From Clostridium_AF sediminicola (GTDB taxonomy: Bacteria; Bacillota; Clostridia; Clostridiales; Clostridiaceae): a stretch of 64,000 nucleotides of DNA. The number at the start of each line of letters is the position of its first letter. The stretch's first letter is position 1. The notes under the pieces are model-generated. The model did not search any database. It was not told the origin of the DNA and saw only the letters and a list, made by a program, of their open reading frames with translations. The translations under genes were made by a program, and so were the position numbers. Location of the stretch: contig NZ_BAABMF010000005.1 of assembly GCF_050402865.1 (NCBI RefSeq), forward strand, positions 186,001-250,000. Direction: 5' to 3'. Of this stretch, positions 26,619 through 35,406 are shown piece by piece.

Positions 26619-26722
26619 AAAAAAATAAACGACCGCCTGGACTAGTCGCCCAGGCGGTCGGCATATATCTAATTACACTCCCATCGTGGTTAATTCCACT
26701 TTTTCCGCCAGTCGTGTAATAG
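26619..26722 (-). promoter_or_regulatory. ZTP (ZMP) riboswitch, pfl motif, upstream of pflB
   Basis: The minus strand shows the conserved aptamer parts: P1 TTACAC...GTGTAA, ACTGGCGGA, the GTGGAATTAACCACGATGGG hairpin region and the 3' CCGCCTGGGC that forms the pseudoknot half. That last piece is also the 5' arm of an intrinsic terminator (GACCGCCTGG / CCAGGCGGTC, 26631-26659, then TTTATTTTTTT). Binding of ZMP/ZTP, which signals 10-formyl-tetrahydrofolate shortage, is expected to prevent termination. The class was named for its association with pfl genes. Confidence 0.93.
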
Positions 26723-26748
26723 TTTGATTCAATACTATTTTCAAGATA

Positions 26749-26777
26749 ATAATATCATCAAATAATTTTGTTGTCAA
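26749..26777 (-). promoter_or_regulatory. Sigma-A promoter of pflB
   Basis: TTGACA (26772-26777), 17 bp spacer, TATTAT (26749-26754), about 30 bp before the riboswitch aptamer. Confidence 0.85.
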
Positions 26778-26793
26778 GACACTAAAATTATTT

Positions 26794-27858
26794 TTATATA
26801 AGTTCTACTACCTTATCTCCCATCTCAGAAGTAGATAATAAAGTTTTTCCTTCTTCATGGATATCAGCTGTTCTATATCCTAATGCAAGAGCTTTTTTAA
26901 CAGCGGTATTAATATCTTCTGCTGCTTCATTCATTCCAAAAGTATATTTTAACATCATTGATATACTCATAATAGTTGCTATTGGATTTGCAATACCTTT
27001 TCCGGCTATATCAGGAGCAGAACCGTGAATTGGCTCATATAAACCAAATTTATTATCTCCTAAACTTGCTGATGGCAACATTCCTAATGAACCTGTTAAA
27101 ACTGAAGCTTCATCACTAATAATATCTCCAAACATGTTTCCAGTTACAATTACATCAAACTGTTTTGGATTCGTAACTAATTGCATTGCTGCATTATCTA
27201 CATATAAAGATTTAAGTTCCACTTCTGGATACTCATCTGCCATTTTTTCTACAATTCTTCTCCATAATCTAGAATTATCTAATACATTCGCTTTATCAAC
27301 AAGAGTTAGTTTTTTATCTCTTTTCATAGCTATTTCAAAAGCAACTCTAGCAATTCTTTCAATTTCATAATCCATGTATTTCATAGTATCCCATGCAGTT
27401 TCAACACCATCTATAATTTCATTATGTCTTTCTCCAAAATATATACCACCAGTTAATTCTCTAACTATCATAATATCTAAACCTTGTTCTAAAAGAGAAT
27501 TTTTTAATGGAGAAGCATCTTTTAATTCACTGAACATTATTGCTGGTCTTAAATTAGCAAATAGATTCAACTCTTTTCTTATCTTCAATAGTCCCGCTTC
27601 TGGTCTAATTTCTTTAGGAATAGCCTCCCATTTAGGTCCACCTACAGCGCCTAAAAGAACTGCATCAGAAGCTTTACATTTATCGATAGTTTCATCTGTC
27701 AATGGAACACCATACTCGTCTATAGAAGCACCCCCTATAGAACCATAATCAAAGCTAAGATCTATTGAATATTTATTAGAAATCTTTTCTAATACTTTTA
27801 TCCCTTCATGTACTACTTCTGGTCCAATTCCGTCGCCCTTTAAAACTGTAATTTTCAT
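26794..27858 (-). CDS. leuB: 3-isopropylmalate dehydrogenase
   Basis: 354 residues. NAD-dependent oxidative decarboxylation of 3-isopropylmalate in leucine synthesis. Visible signatures: GDGIGPEVV at the N-terminus, RELTGGIYFG, the Lys-Ala-Asn-Val loop VDKANVLDNSRLWR, and GNMFGDIISDEASVLTGSLG with the metal-binding aspartates, then EPIHGSAPDIAGKG. The ATG overlaps the leuD stop (TAATG). It is the last gene of the leuCDB run; the pflB promoter lies just downstream. Confidence 0.96.
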   Translation of the reverse strand: MKITVLKGDGIGPEVVHEGIKVLEKISNKYSIDLSFDYGSIGGASIDEYGVPLTDETIDKCKASDAVLLGAVGGPKWEAIPKEIRPEAGLLKIRKELNLFANLRPAIMFSELKDASPLKNSLLEQGLDIMIVRELTGGIYFGERHNEIIDGVETAWDTMKYMDYEIERIARVAFEIAMKRDKKLTLVDKANVLDNSRLWRRIVEKMADEYPEVELKSLYVDNAAMQLVTNPKQFDVIVTGNMFGDIISDEASVLTGSLGMLPSASLGDNKFGLYEPIHGSAPDIAGKGIANPIATIMSISMMLKYTFGMNEAAEDINTAVKKALALGYRTADIHEEGKTLLSTSEMGDKVVELI

Positions 27859-28346
27859 TATTGCTCCACCTTTCCTCTAATCATATTTACAAGCCCATTT
27901 GTATCAATAATTTCTCTAATAAATTCTGGGAAAGGTTCTGCTTTATAACTTTTACCTTTTGTAACATTCTCTATAGTACCCTCTTCAAGATTAACAATTA
28001 TCTCATCATTATCTTCTATATTTTTTGCAGCTTCTTCACATTCAATTATTGGCAATCCAATATTAATAGAATTTCTATAGAATATTCTTGCAAAGGATTC
28101 TGCGATAACACATTGAATACCTGCTGCTTTAATTGCAATTGGCGCATGCTCTCTTGAAGATCCACACCCAAAGTTTTTGCCTCCAACTATTATTTTTCTC
28201 GTCTTTGCCTTATTATTAAATTCACTATCTAGATCCTCCATGCAATGTTGCGCCAAATGTTCTTCACTACTTGCATTTAAGTATCTAGCTGGAATAATTA
28301 CATCTGTATCTACATTATCTCCATACTTTATAACTTTACTATTCAT
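27858..28346 (-). CDS. leuD: 3-isopropylmalate dehydratase small subunit
   Basis: 162 residues, the short LeuD2 form found in many anaerobes and archaea. Motifs are YGDNVDTDVIIPARYLN near the N-terminus and GGKNFGCGSSREHAPIA, the swivel-domain loop that positions the substrate. It works with LeuC to isomerise 2- to 3-isopropylmalate. It overlaps leuC upstream and leuB downstream by TAATG junctions, so the three are translationally coupled. Confidence 0.96.
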   Translation of the reverse strand: MNSKVIKYGDNVDTDVIIPARYLNASSEEHLAQHCMEDLDSEFNNKAKTRKIIVGGKNFGCGSSREHAPIAIKAAGIQCVIAESFARIFYRNSINIGLPIIECEEAAKNIEDNDEIIVNLEEGTIENVTKGKSYKAEPFPEFIREIIDTNGLVNMIRGKVEQ

Positions 28347-29611
28347 TATTTAACTACCTCCTCTGGTGATGAAATCTTTCCTGTAACAGCAGAAGCCGCT
28401 GCAACAGCTGGACTTGCAAGATATACTTCACTTTCCGTGCTTCCCATTCTACCTACAAAGTTTCTATTTGTAGTTGATACTGCTCTTTCACCTTTTGCAA
28501 GAATACCCATATGTCCACCTAAACAAGGTCCACATGTAGGTGTAGAGAATACAGCACCACTTTTTATAAATATCTCAGCTAATCCTTCTTCCATCGCTTG
28601 AAGGTATATTTTTTGTGTTCCTGGAATTATAATTGCTCTAACATCTGGATGAACTTCTCTTCCTTTTAGTATTTCTCCAGCTGCTCTTAAATCTTCAATT
28701 CTTCCATTTGTACATGAACCAATAACAACTTGATGAATTTTTATATCATCGATTTGGTCAAACGTTCTTGCATTTTCCGGTAAGTGTGGAAATGCAACTG
28801 TTGGCTTTATAGTTGCCAAATCGATATCTATTACTCTAGCATATTCTGCATCTTCATCTGCTTTATAAATTTTATATTCTTTTGCAGAATGTTCATTAAT
28901 ATAATCCAATGTTACTTCATCTACTTCGAATATACCATTTTTAGCACCAGCTTCAATAGCCATATTCGCAATGGTAAATCTATCATCTATATTAAGGTTC
29001 TTAAGTCCTTCACCTGAAAACTCCATTGACATATATCTTGCACCATCAACACCAATATCTCCTATAATATGCAAAATAACATCTTTTCCACTAACCCATT
29101 TATTCATCTTACCAGTTAAATTAAATTTTATTGCTTGTGGAACCTTAAACCACGCTTCTCCAGTAGCCATGCCTGCCGCCATATCTGTACTACCTATTCC
29201 AGTTGAAAATGCTCCTAAAGCACCATAAGTACAAGTATGCGAATCAGCTCCTATAACTACATCTCCTGCAACTACCAAACCTTTTTCTGGTAACAATGCA
29301 TGTTCTATTCCCATTCTACCAACTTCAAAATAATTAGTAATTTCCATCTCTTTAACAAAATCTCTACATTGCACGCATTGTTCAGCTGATTGAATATCTT
29401 TATTAGGAGTAAAATGATCAGGTACTATAACTACCTTATCTTTATTAAATACTCCTTTAACACCCATTTTATTAAATTCTTTAATAGCTACTGGTGTTGT
29501 AATATCATTCCCCAATACTATATCTAATTTTGCTTTAATAAGCTGACCAGCTTTAACCTCTTCCAATCCTGCATGAGCAGCAAGAATTTTTTGAGTCATT
29601 GTCATCCCCAT
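28346..29611 (-). CDS. leuC: 3-isopropylmalate dehydratase large subunit
   Basis: About 421 residues from the ATG spaced 9 nt from AGAGGGG (an ATG three codons upstream is too close to that site). It is an aconitase-family protein with cysteine ligands for the 4Fe-4S cluster seen in IGSCTNGRIEDL and TPTCGPCLGGHMG, and GADSHTCTYGALGAFSTGIG early in the protein. Length fits the 420-residue bacterial/archaeal LeuC class that pairs with short LeuD. It is separated from leuA by a family 1 repeat but is probably transcribed from the same T-box-controlled promoter. Confidence 0.96.
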   Translation of the reverse strand: MGMTMTQKILAAHAGLEEVKAGQLIKAKLDIVLGNDITTPVAIKEFNKMGVKGVFNKDKVVIVPDHFTPNKDIQSAEQCVQCRDFVKEMEITNYFEVGRMGIEHALLPEKGLVVAGDVVIGADSHTCTYGALGAFSTGIGSTDMAAGMATGEAWFKVPQAIKFNLTGKMNKWVSGKDVILHIIGDIGVDGARYMSMEFSGEGLKNLNIDDRFTIANMAIEAGAKNGIFEVDEVTLDYINEHSAKEYKIYKADEDAEYARVIDIDLATIKPTVAFPHLPENARTFDQIDDIKIHQVVIGSCTNGRIEDLRAAGEILKGREVHPDVRAIIIPGTQKIYLQAMEEGLAEIFIKSGAVFSTPTCGPCLGGHMGILAKGERAVSTTNRNFVGRMGSTESEVYLASPAVAAASAVTGKISSPEEVVK

Positions 29612-29703
29612 ATTTTTCATCCCCTCTATTTTTTAGACTAAATTTTAAGATTGTGTTAATTTCAAATAAGTAATTCTCAATTGAAATAAAAAGCGAAACA
29701 AAT

Positions 29704-29920
29704 CAGTGACAAGTTAATGATGATTTTCTTTTAGAAAATCTTTAACTAAGCCTATATCATCTTCGATGATGGAATAAATATCTTTTGCTAAGCAAAAAGA
29801 TTTTTTATATCTTTTGTTTAATTAAAAACTTTCGTTTACGAAAGGTATCCACAACTTGTCACTTATCACTTGTAACTTGTCACTAAAAATTGCGAAACTC
29901 TTTTCTTCACAATTTATAAA
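29704..29920. repeat. Family 1 composite palindromic repeat, copy F, inside the leu operon
   Basis: It lies between leuA and leuC. Modules in order: left heptads (partly lost), ATTTTCTTTTAGAAAAT, ATCATCTTCGATGAT, CTTTTGCTAAGCAAAAAG, TTTCGTTTACGAAA, TATCCACAAC, right heptads, and a decayed AAATTGCGAA flanking hairpin. The rest of the 407 bp leuA-leuC gap shows no other signal. Confidence 0.75.
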
Positions 29921-30018
29921 TGTTCTGTAAAACATTGATATCAACACTTATAAAACAAATACAAATTAAAATAATTTATATTTTAATTTATTTATAACAA
30001 TCAATTTATCACCTAAAA

Positions 30019-31536
30019 TTAAATCTCTTTCTCTTTACTCGCTATATATTTATTTAGTGCATTTAAGTAAGCTTTAGCACTTGCTTCTATAATATTTGTA
30101 CTCATGCCTCTACCTACATATTTTTCTCCATCTTTTCCAACCATAACTCTAACATCACCTAGTGCATCTCTTCCACCAGTTATAGCTTTTAAAGAAAAAT
30201 CTAATAATTCCATTTCTTCTCCAAGTGATCTCTCAATTGCTTTGAAAATAGAATTAATTGGTCCATCACCAATAGCTGCTTCTTCATATGTTTCTGTTTC
30301 ACTAACAACTTTAACAGTAGATGTGGCACTTATTTTATTTCCTGTACTTATGTGGAATTCTTCTAATGTATATTTTGCTTTTGTTTCTATAACTTCTTCA
30401 TGTATAATCGCTTCTATATCTTCGTCTAAGATTTGTTTCTTTCTATCAGCAAGATCTTTGAATTTCACAAATGCCTCATTTAATTTTTCTTTATCCAAAT
30501 TATAACCCAATTCATTGATTCTATCTTCAAAAGCATGTCTTCCTGAATGTTTTCCAAGGATCATTACATTATCTTTCAAACCAATTGATTCTGGAGTCAT
30601 AATTTCATAAGTTGTTCTATTATTTAAAACTCCATGTTGATGAATTCCTGATTCATGAGCAAAAGCATTTGCCCCTACGATTGCTTTATTCTGTTGTATC
30701 ATTACTCCAGTTGAACGACTGACCAGTGTAGATATTCTATGAATATTTTCTGTCTTAATTCCTGTTTCACATTGATAAAAGTCTTTTCTAGTTCTTAATG
30801 CCATAACAAGTTCTTCAAGTGCGGCATTACCAGCTCTTTCACCTAATCCATTAATTGTACACTCTATTTGATCTGCACCATTCTGCAGTGCTGCTAAAGA
30901 GTTTGCCACAGCTAAACCTAAATCATTGTGACAATGAACTGAAATTTTAGCTTTATCGATATTTTTTACATTTTCTTTTATTCCTTTAATGAATGCTCCA
31001 AACTCATCAGGCGTTGTATACCCTACTGTATCTGGAATATTTAAAGTAGTTGCACCTGCGTCTATAACAGTTTCTAAAACTCTGTACAAAAATTCAGGTC
31101 TAGTTCTACTACCGTCTTCAGGAGAAAATTCTATATCTTCACAAAGGCTTCTTGCATAAGTCACCATTTCTTTTGCTTTTTGTATAACTGTTTCTTCATC
31201 CATTTTTAATTTATACTTCATGTGTATATCAGAAGTTGCAATAAAAGTGTGTATTCTTGGTTTAGCAGCATATTGTACAGCTTCCCATGCTCTATCAATA
31301 TCTTTTTTATTAGCTCTTGCAAGTGCTGCAACTGAACACTTTTTAATTTCTTTCGCTATAGCTGACACTGCTTCAAAATCACCTATTGATGTTATAGGAA
31401 AACCAGCTTCTATAACATCTACTCCTAACTTCTCTAATTTCCTTGCTATTTCAATTTTTTCTTCTCTGTTCAAACTAACACCTGGTGTTTGCTCCCCATC
31501 TCTAAGTGTTGTGTCAAAAATAATTACTCTTTTCAT
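30019..31536 (-). CDS. leuA: 2-isopropylmalate synthase
   Basis: 505 residues from the ATG behind AAAGGGGGC; a longer frame to 31593 has no site. The HMGL-like barrel starts with IFDTTLRDGEQTPGVSLN and contains HCHNDLGLAVANSLAAL with the metal-binding HxH, and NGLGERAGNAALEE. The C-terminal ~120 residues are the LeuA dimerisation/feedback domain (GRDALGDVRVMVGKDGEKYV). It condenses acetyl-CoA with 2-oxoisovalerate, the committed step of leucine synthesis. It is the first gene after the leucine T-box leader. Confidence 0.96.
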   Translation of the reverse strand: MKRVIIFDTTLRDGEQTPGVSLNREEKIEIARKLEKLGVDVIEAGFPITSIGDFEAVSAIAKEIKKCSVAALARANKKDIDRAWEAVQYAAKPRIHTFIATSDIHMKYKLKMDEETVIQKAKEMVTYARSLCEDIEFSPEDGSRTRPEFLYRVLETVIDAGATTLNIPDTVGYTTPDEFGAFIKGIKENVKNIDKAKISVHCHNDLGLAVANSLAALQNGADQIECTINGLGERAGNAALEELVMALRTRKDFYQCETGIKTENIHRISTLVSRSTGVMIQQNKAIVGANAFAHESGIHQHGVLNNRTTYEIMTPESIGLKDNVMILGKHSGRHAFEDRINELGYNLDKEKLNEAFVKFKDLADRKKQILDEDIEAIIHEEVIETKAKYTLEEFHISTGNKISATSTVKVVSETETYEEAAIGDGPINSIFKAIERSLGEEMELLDFSLKAITGGRDALGDVRVMVGKDGEKYVGRGMSTNIIEASAKAYLNALNKYIASKEKEI

Positions 31537-31613
31537 TAAGAATGCCCCCTTTGTTTTGAACTCCGTAAAGTAAATAAATTCTATTAAACCCATATTTTAT
31601 AAATAAGTGCAAT

Positions 31614-31810
31614 AAAAAAACAGACCCTACTCCATTGGAGCGTCTGCGCGCGGTACCATCCAAAATTTCTCTTAATTGAATAACGGCTTAGCCGATAGGA
31701 TTTCTTTTCCTATTGCTCATAGACAAGTTCAATAATCGATTATCCAGGGTTCTCAGCTTTTTCCCTTCTCTGTAAAACATCTAACTATTTACTACTTCTA
31801 GTCATTGCAT
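31614..31810 (-). promoter_or_regulatory. T-box leader (leucine) of the leu operon
   Basis: The minus strand carries the T-box core GGATGGTACCGCG (31648-31660) and a terminator CAGACGCTCC / GGAGTAGGGTCTG followed by seven T residues (31614-31646). The Stem I region contains AGAGAAGGGAAAAAGCTGAG and a specifier-loop-like GAACTTG, in which CTT would read leucine. Uncharged tRNA-Leu is expected to favour antitermination and expression of leuACDB. The specifier codon is my reading of the loop and is less certain than the T-box itself. Confidence 0.92.
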
Positions 31811-31859
31811 ATTATATGAAATTTTAAACATGCTTTTGAATAAATATAACTTATTCAGT

Positions 31860-31888
31860 ATGATAAATCATTTCATTAAATCTGTCAA
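31860..31888 (-). promoter_or_regulatory. Sigma-A promoter of the leu operon
   Basis: TTGACA (31883-31888), 17 bp spacer, TATCAT (31860-31865), upstream of the T-box leader. Confidence 0.8.
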
Positions 31889-31932
31889 CATAAAATTTTG
31901 TTCTATTTTTATATAAAAATTTTGTCTTTTTA

Positions 31933-32463
31933 TTAATTTGTGTTTTTTTTCATATTTAATATTACTACTATCATCATTGCTAAAGCAGATATAATATCTC
32001 CTATACTCATAACGGTTCTTCTTAAAAATGTTGAAGGAATTATATCTCCTAAATAAGCAAATTTAGTACTTGAGTCTATTAATTTATATAATCCAGTTTG
32101 AGTCGTTTCAACATTCAACCCCGCACTTTTCAAAGCTTCTGCACTAATTGGCATAGCTCCTCCATTAGCAAATATCGGTATTGCATTTAATAAAAAACCA
32201 AACCCCATTACAACAATAAATTTATCTTTTCTATTAAAATATATAAAAGAAAATATTAATATATACATTATAAAATCAACAACTAAAGTTAAAGTTCCTT
32301 TTTCTACTACTCCATTTTTAGTTAAAATAATTATAAAAAATTCAATTATAAACGCAATAAATATAAAACTAATTTTATTTAATTTTAAGTTTTCTAAATT
32401 TTTCAAACTACCTTTTAATAATAATCCAATTATTATAGCCAAAACTATAGCCATTACAAACAT
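31933..32463 (-). CDS. DUF5317 family membrane protein
   Basis: 176 residues with about five hydrophobic segments. The stretch NAIPIFANGGAMPISAEAL followed by KFAYLGDIIP is the conserved part of the DUF5317 family. Role unknown. AGGTGG precedes the ATG. It lies 27 bp after the HD-GYP gene and is almost certainly in the same operon, which suggests a role in membrane-linked signalling with that phosphodiesterase-like protein. Confidence 0.75.
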   Translation of the reverse strand: MFVMAIVLAIIIGLLLKGSLKNLENLKLNKISFIFIAFIIEFFIIILTKNGVVEKGTLTLVVDFIMYILIFSFIYFNRKDKFIVVMGFGFLLNAIPIFANGGAMPISAEALKSAGLNVETTQTGLYKLIDSSTKFAYLGDIIPSTFLRRTVMSIGDIISALAMMIVVILNMKKNTN

Positions 32464-32490
32464 TTTGCCACCTCATACTATAGAGATTCA

Positions 32491-33774
32491 TCATAAAACT
32501 TTTTTATTTATTTTTTTATTAATAGCACTTAAGTAAGCTTTTACAACCATTGGGTGAAATTGTGTACCAGAATTATTTTTTATTTCTTCTATTATACGTT
32601 CTTCAGGTAAAGCCTTTCTATATGGTCTATCTGTTGCCATAGCATCAATAGCATCAGCTAACTGAACTATAAAAACATCAAGTTCTAATTGATCATGCGA
32701 TTTACCTACTGGATATCCTTTACCATCATATCTTTCATGGTGATATCTTACAATAGTTGTTATTTTGCTTAAGTTTTTTACATCTTTTAAGATTGTATAA
32801 CCTATTTCAGGATGAGCTTTTATTATTGCAAATTCATCATCCTCGAGTTTTCCTGGTTTTAATAATATATTATCAGAAACACCAATTTTACCCACATCAT
32901 GTAACAAAGATGCTACTCTAAGTTCTTCAATTTTCCATTCAGTATATTTTAATTCTTTTGCTATCATCGTAACAATATCAGCAACTCTTTGTGAATGGCC
33001 TTCTGTATATTGATCCCTAGCTTCTAAAGACCGAGTTAACGCATTAACTAACTGAATATATTGCTCTTTTGTTTCTAAGAATAATGAATATGTATATCTT
33101 GCCAAAACTGTTGGAAAAAACATCAACATAACACCAATATAGTTATACTCATTAAATACCACCACAATAATTAAAGCGAAAGGTATCATTGCAACAATAT
33201 TTAAGATCATAATTCTTGCATTATTAAAAAACCAATATACGAAATTTTTACCACTCATTAAAGATGATAGAATCGATATTAGTAAAGTGTTTGTAAGAAA
33301 CAATATTAGACTAAAAAACATAATATAAACTATATTTTTTAATAAAAATACTCCTCCAAAGCTTCCACCTAAAGTTATGTAGAAATAATTTCCAACTAAT
33401 AATGGTAGTATCAAAAAACAATAATTTGATAATGTACCATAAAAAGGTGTGTTAAGTATATGTGAATATTTCTTTTTTTCTCCTTTAGCAACTCTAAATG
33501 TAAATCCAATAATCTTTATAATAATTGCATTGAAAGCTCCAAATAAAATATATGAAGATAATGTTATAGCAAAAGAAGTGCTAAATGACATTTTTTTGTA
33601 TACAACCGTTAACGATTCAGTCAACATTACCAATATTGAGAAAAAAATTATTTTTTTAAAGTCTATTAGTCTAATTTCCAAATATCCTGTTTTCAAAAAC
33701 AAATAAAAAAACAAACTAGTAGTTAAATAAGTTATGAGTAAAAAAACCTTGATTTTTAAAGGCAACCTTTTCAT
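32491..33774 (-). CDS. Membrane-bound HD-GYP domain protein, probable c-di-GMP phosphodiesterase
   Basis: 427 residues. Residues ~1-230 are an MASE-like integral membrane sensor with about six to seven helices. The C-terminal HD-GYP domain starts near EGHSQRVADIV and shows LLHDVGKIGVSD (HD pair and the conserved Lys), IKAHPEIGYTIL, and HHERYDGKGYPVG, the full HHExxDGxGYP signature. Such proteins hydrolyse cyclic di-nucleotides in the cytoplasm under control of the membrane part. AGAGGAGG precedes the ATG. A 28-residue peptide gene, flanked by inverted repeats, lies directly upstream. Confidence 0.92.
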   Translation of the reverse strand: MKRLPLKIKVFLLITYLTTSLFFYLFLKTGYLEIRLIDFKKIIFFSILVMLTESLTVVYKKMSFSTSFAITLSSYILFGAFNAIIIKIIGFTFRVAKGEKKKYSHILNTPFYGTLSNYCFLILPLLVGNYFYITLGGSFGGVFLLKNIVYIMFFSLILFLTNTLLISILSSLMSGKNFVYWFFNNARIMILNIVAMIPFALIIVVVFNEYNYIGVMLMFFPTVLARYTYSLFLETKEQYIQLVNALTRSLEARDQYTEGHSQRVADIVTMIAKELKYTEWKIEELRVASLLHDVGKIGVSDNILLKPGKLEDDEFAIIKAHPEIGYTILKDVKNLSKITTIVRYHHERYDGKGYPVGKSHDQLELDVFIVQLADAIDAMATDRPYRKALPEERIIEEIKNNSGTQFHPMVVKAYLSAINKKINKKVL

Positions 33775-33794
33775 AGCTTCCTCCTCTATTTAAA

Positions 33795-34021
33795 GACCGA
33801 TTACATTTATTTAATTATTTACCACATCCAAGTAGCTTCAGAACCACCAGCTATTGCCAATGCTAATAATGCCATTATAGCAGGTAAGTATTTTCTTATT
33901 TTCACTTTACATTCCTCCCTCATATTGGATTAACAAGGCTCCGCTATAACTTGCCATAGTTAGCTCCGCTAAGAAAAGGAATAAAAAAATAATTTAATTA
34001 ATTTAATTTTTGTAATCGGTC
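33795..34021 (-). repeat. Inverted repeat GACCGATTAC enclosing the small-peptide gene
   Basis: GACCGATTAC at 33795-33804 is perfectly inverted as GTAATCGGTC at 34012-34021, and both inner sides are AT tracts. On the mRNA this would bring the region just 5' of the HD-GYP ribosome binding site against the sequence just after the upstream gene, looping out the peptide gene. Inside, TAGCGGAGC occurs twice as a direct repeat around TAACTATGGCAAGTTA. Confidence 0.6.
33819..33905 (-). CDS. Small hydrophobic peptide (28 residues), candidate secreted signal or leader peptide
   Basis: A GTG start with a good GGAGG site eight bases upstream opens a 28-codon frame: basic N-terminus MKIRKY, a hydrophobic core rich in Ala and Leu, and the C-terminal tail GGSEATWMW. 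The layout is that of a short exported peptide, resembling AgrD-like and other small pheromone precursors in plan but not in sequence. It is placed between two genes of the same operon and upstream of a membrane HD-GYP protein. I do not recognise the family. Confidence 0.6.
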   Translation of the reverse strand: MKIRKYLPAIMALLALAIAGGSEATWMW

Positions 34022-34030
34022 CTTAATGCA

Positions 34031-34648
34031 TTACAAAGAACTGCTCTTTTCAATTTTTCTATTAATTGCATCTAAAGTTGCTTTACATATTGCTACGTTT
34101 ATATCATTTTTATCTATTGAGGCTCCTATTAGTAATTCTTCATTGCCTTTGTAGAACATATTTACAAATACATTTGCATAAACCACATTTCTATTATTAT
34201 TAACCTCTACATCTTGAATATCAAACATCATAACATGTCCAGTAATTTTTTCCACAGCTTTTATTGTAGAACGAGCGATTAATTTATATCTATTACTTAA
34301 AGTTTTTACACCTAATTCAGTCACTCCGTATATATTGCCTTCATAAGAAAGGTTAACAGTGCATTCTGCAACATTTTCTTCAGTTTTTATTGATATTGCA
34401 TCTAATTTTATTCTTTTTATCTTTAAAGTATCATCCGTTTGAATCTGAGCTATACTTAATGTTTTTCTATCTATTCTGTAATCGTATGCAGCTATCAGAC
34501 AAGACTCAATATCTCTTACAATCTGTTTTGGAGATCTCATCCTATTTGCTAAAATGTGTACTTCTTTTATATCGTCATTTTCTTGTATAATTTTAACATT
34601 AATAATTCCGTCAATTTTTTTGATAATACTTTCATATTCAGCAATCAT
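34031..34648 (-). CDS. Conserved-looking hypothetical protein, 205 residues
   Basis: Soluble alpha/beta protein starting MIAEYESIIKKIDGIINVKI. Residues ~45-70 (NRMRSPKQIVRDIESCLIAA) look like a conserved core, and two similar beta-rich halves follow (AECTVNLSYEGNIYGVTELG and VVYANVFVNMFYKGNEELLI), suggesting an internal duplication. No transmembrane or catalytic motif is visible. AAGGAG lies 11-12 bases before the ATG. It heads the group with the small peptide, HD-GYP and DUF5317 genes. Function unknown. Confidence 0.7.
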   Translation of the reverse strand: MIAEYESIIKKIDGIINVKIIQENDDIKEVHILANRMRSPKQIVRDIESCLIAAYDYRIDRKTLSIAQIQTDDTLKIKRIKLDAISIKTEENVAECTVNLSYEGNIYGVTELGVKTLSNRYKLIARSTIKAVEKITGHVMMFDIQDVEVNNNRNVVYANVFVNMFYKGNEELLIGASIDKNDINVAICKATLDAINRKIEKSSSL

Positions 34649-34886
34649 AGTATCTAATCTCCTTTATACATATTAATATTATAATAATATGTTATATACC
34701 CTTTGTAAATATTTTATTTAATACTATAAAAATTTCTATTAATTTACTTCTACAAATCTATTATACAAGCTAACATAAAATTTAACAATCAGATTTTACT
34801 AAGAAAATATCAAAAAATAAAAAATATGGTCATCAAATGTCTAAAATTGAGTTATTTGATAACCATACTAAAATTCAATATTAAAA

Positions 34887-35060
34887 TTATAACATCATAA
34901 ATGCAGCGCTATAATCATTACCACATTCATTAAGCTCTTCTTTATTATTTTTAAAATTTCTGATATATTCATAGTAATTTCTATCTGAATCACTTAAAAC
35001 TTTTTTCTCAACAAGTGTTTTTTTACCATTTGATTCCTTTGTTGATTTGTTCATCTTCAT
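34887..35060 (-). CDS. Small hypothetical protein, 57 residues
   Basis: The frame opens at an ATG six bases after AAAGGGGGC and ends 57 codons later. It is lysine/serine-rich at the N-terminus (MKMNKSTKESNGKKT), then acidic and aromatic (DSDRNYYEYIRNF), and ends NDYSAAFMML. It is charged and probably soluble; I recognise no family. It lies in a 758 bp gap between the 205-residue protein and pfkA. The strong site and coding-like composition argue that it is real. Confidence 0.6.
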   Translation of the reverse strand: MKMNKSTKESNGKKTLVEKKVLSDSDRNYYEYIRNFKNNKEELNECGNDYSAAFMML

Positions 35061-35333
35061 AGAAAAGCCCCCTTTTATTTTAAATTTTGTGCCCCAAAAT
35101 TTATATTTATATAGATTTTAGCATAGGGGTTTTTCATTAACAATAAGATATTATGCTTACTTCATAACAATAATTCTATAAATTTTTTATAAATTTTCAC
35201 TACCAAGTGTATTTATAAATTTATTGCTCAAACATTGTAAAATAAACGTTTTCACAACTATTGATTTAGCAATATTTTTTTCTAATTAATTATTTCCTTT
35301 TTAGCTTTCAGAATTCCTATATAATAAAAATAT

Positions 35334-35364
35334 GCCATGAAAGTTATAAATAAACTTTCATGGC
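35334..35364 (-). terminator. Terminator of pfkA
   Basis: GCCATGAAAGTT / AACTTTCATGGC with loop TATTTAT is followed by ATATTTTTATT, 43 bp after the pfkA stop. Confidence 0.75.
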
Positions 35365-35406
35365 TCTTTAATCATCCATAATAAATCTTAAGTTCAAAAT
35401 ATTTTA

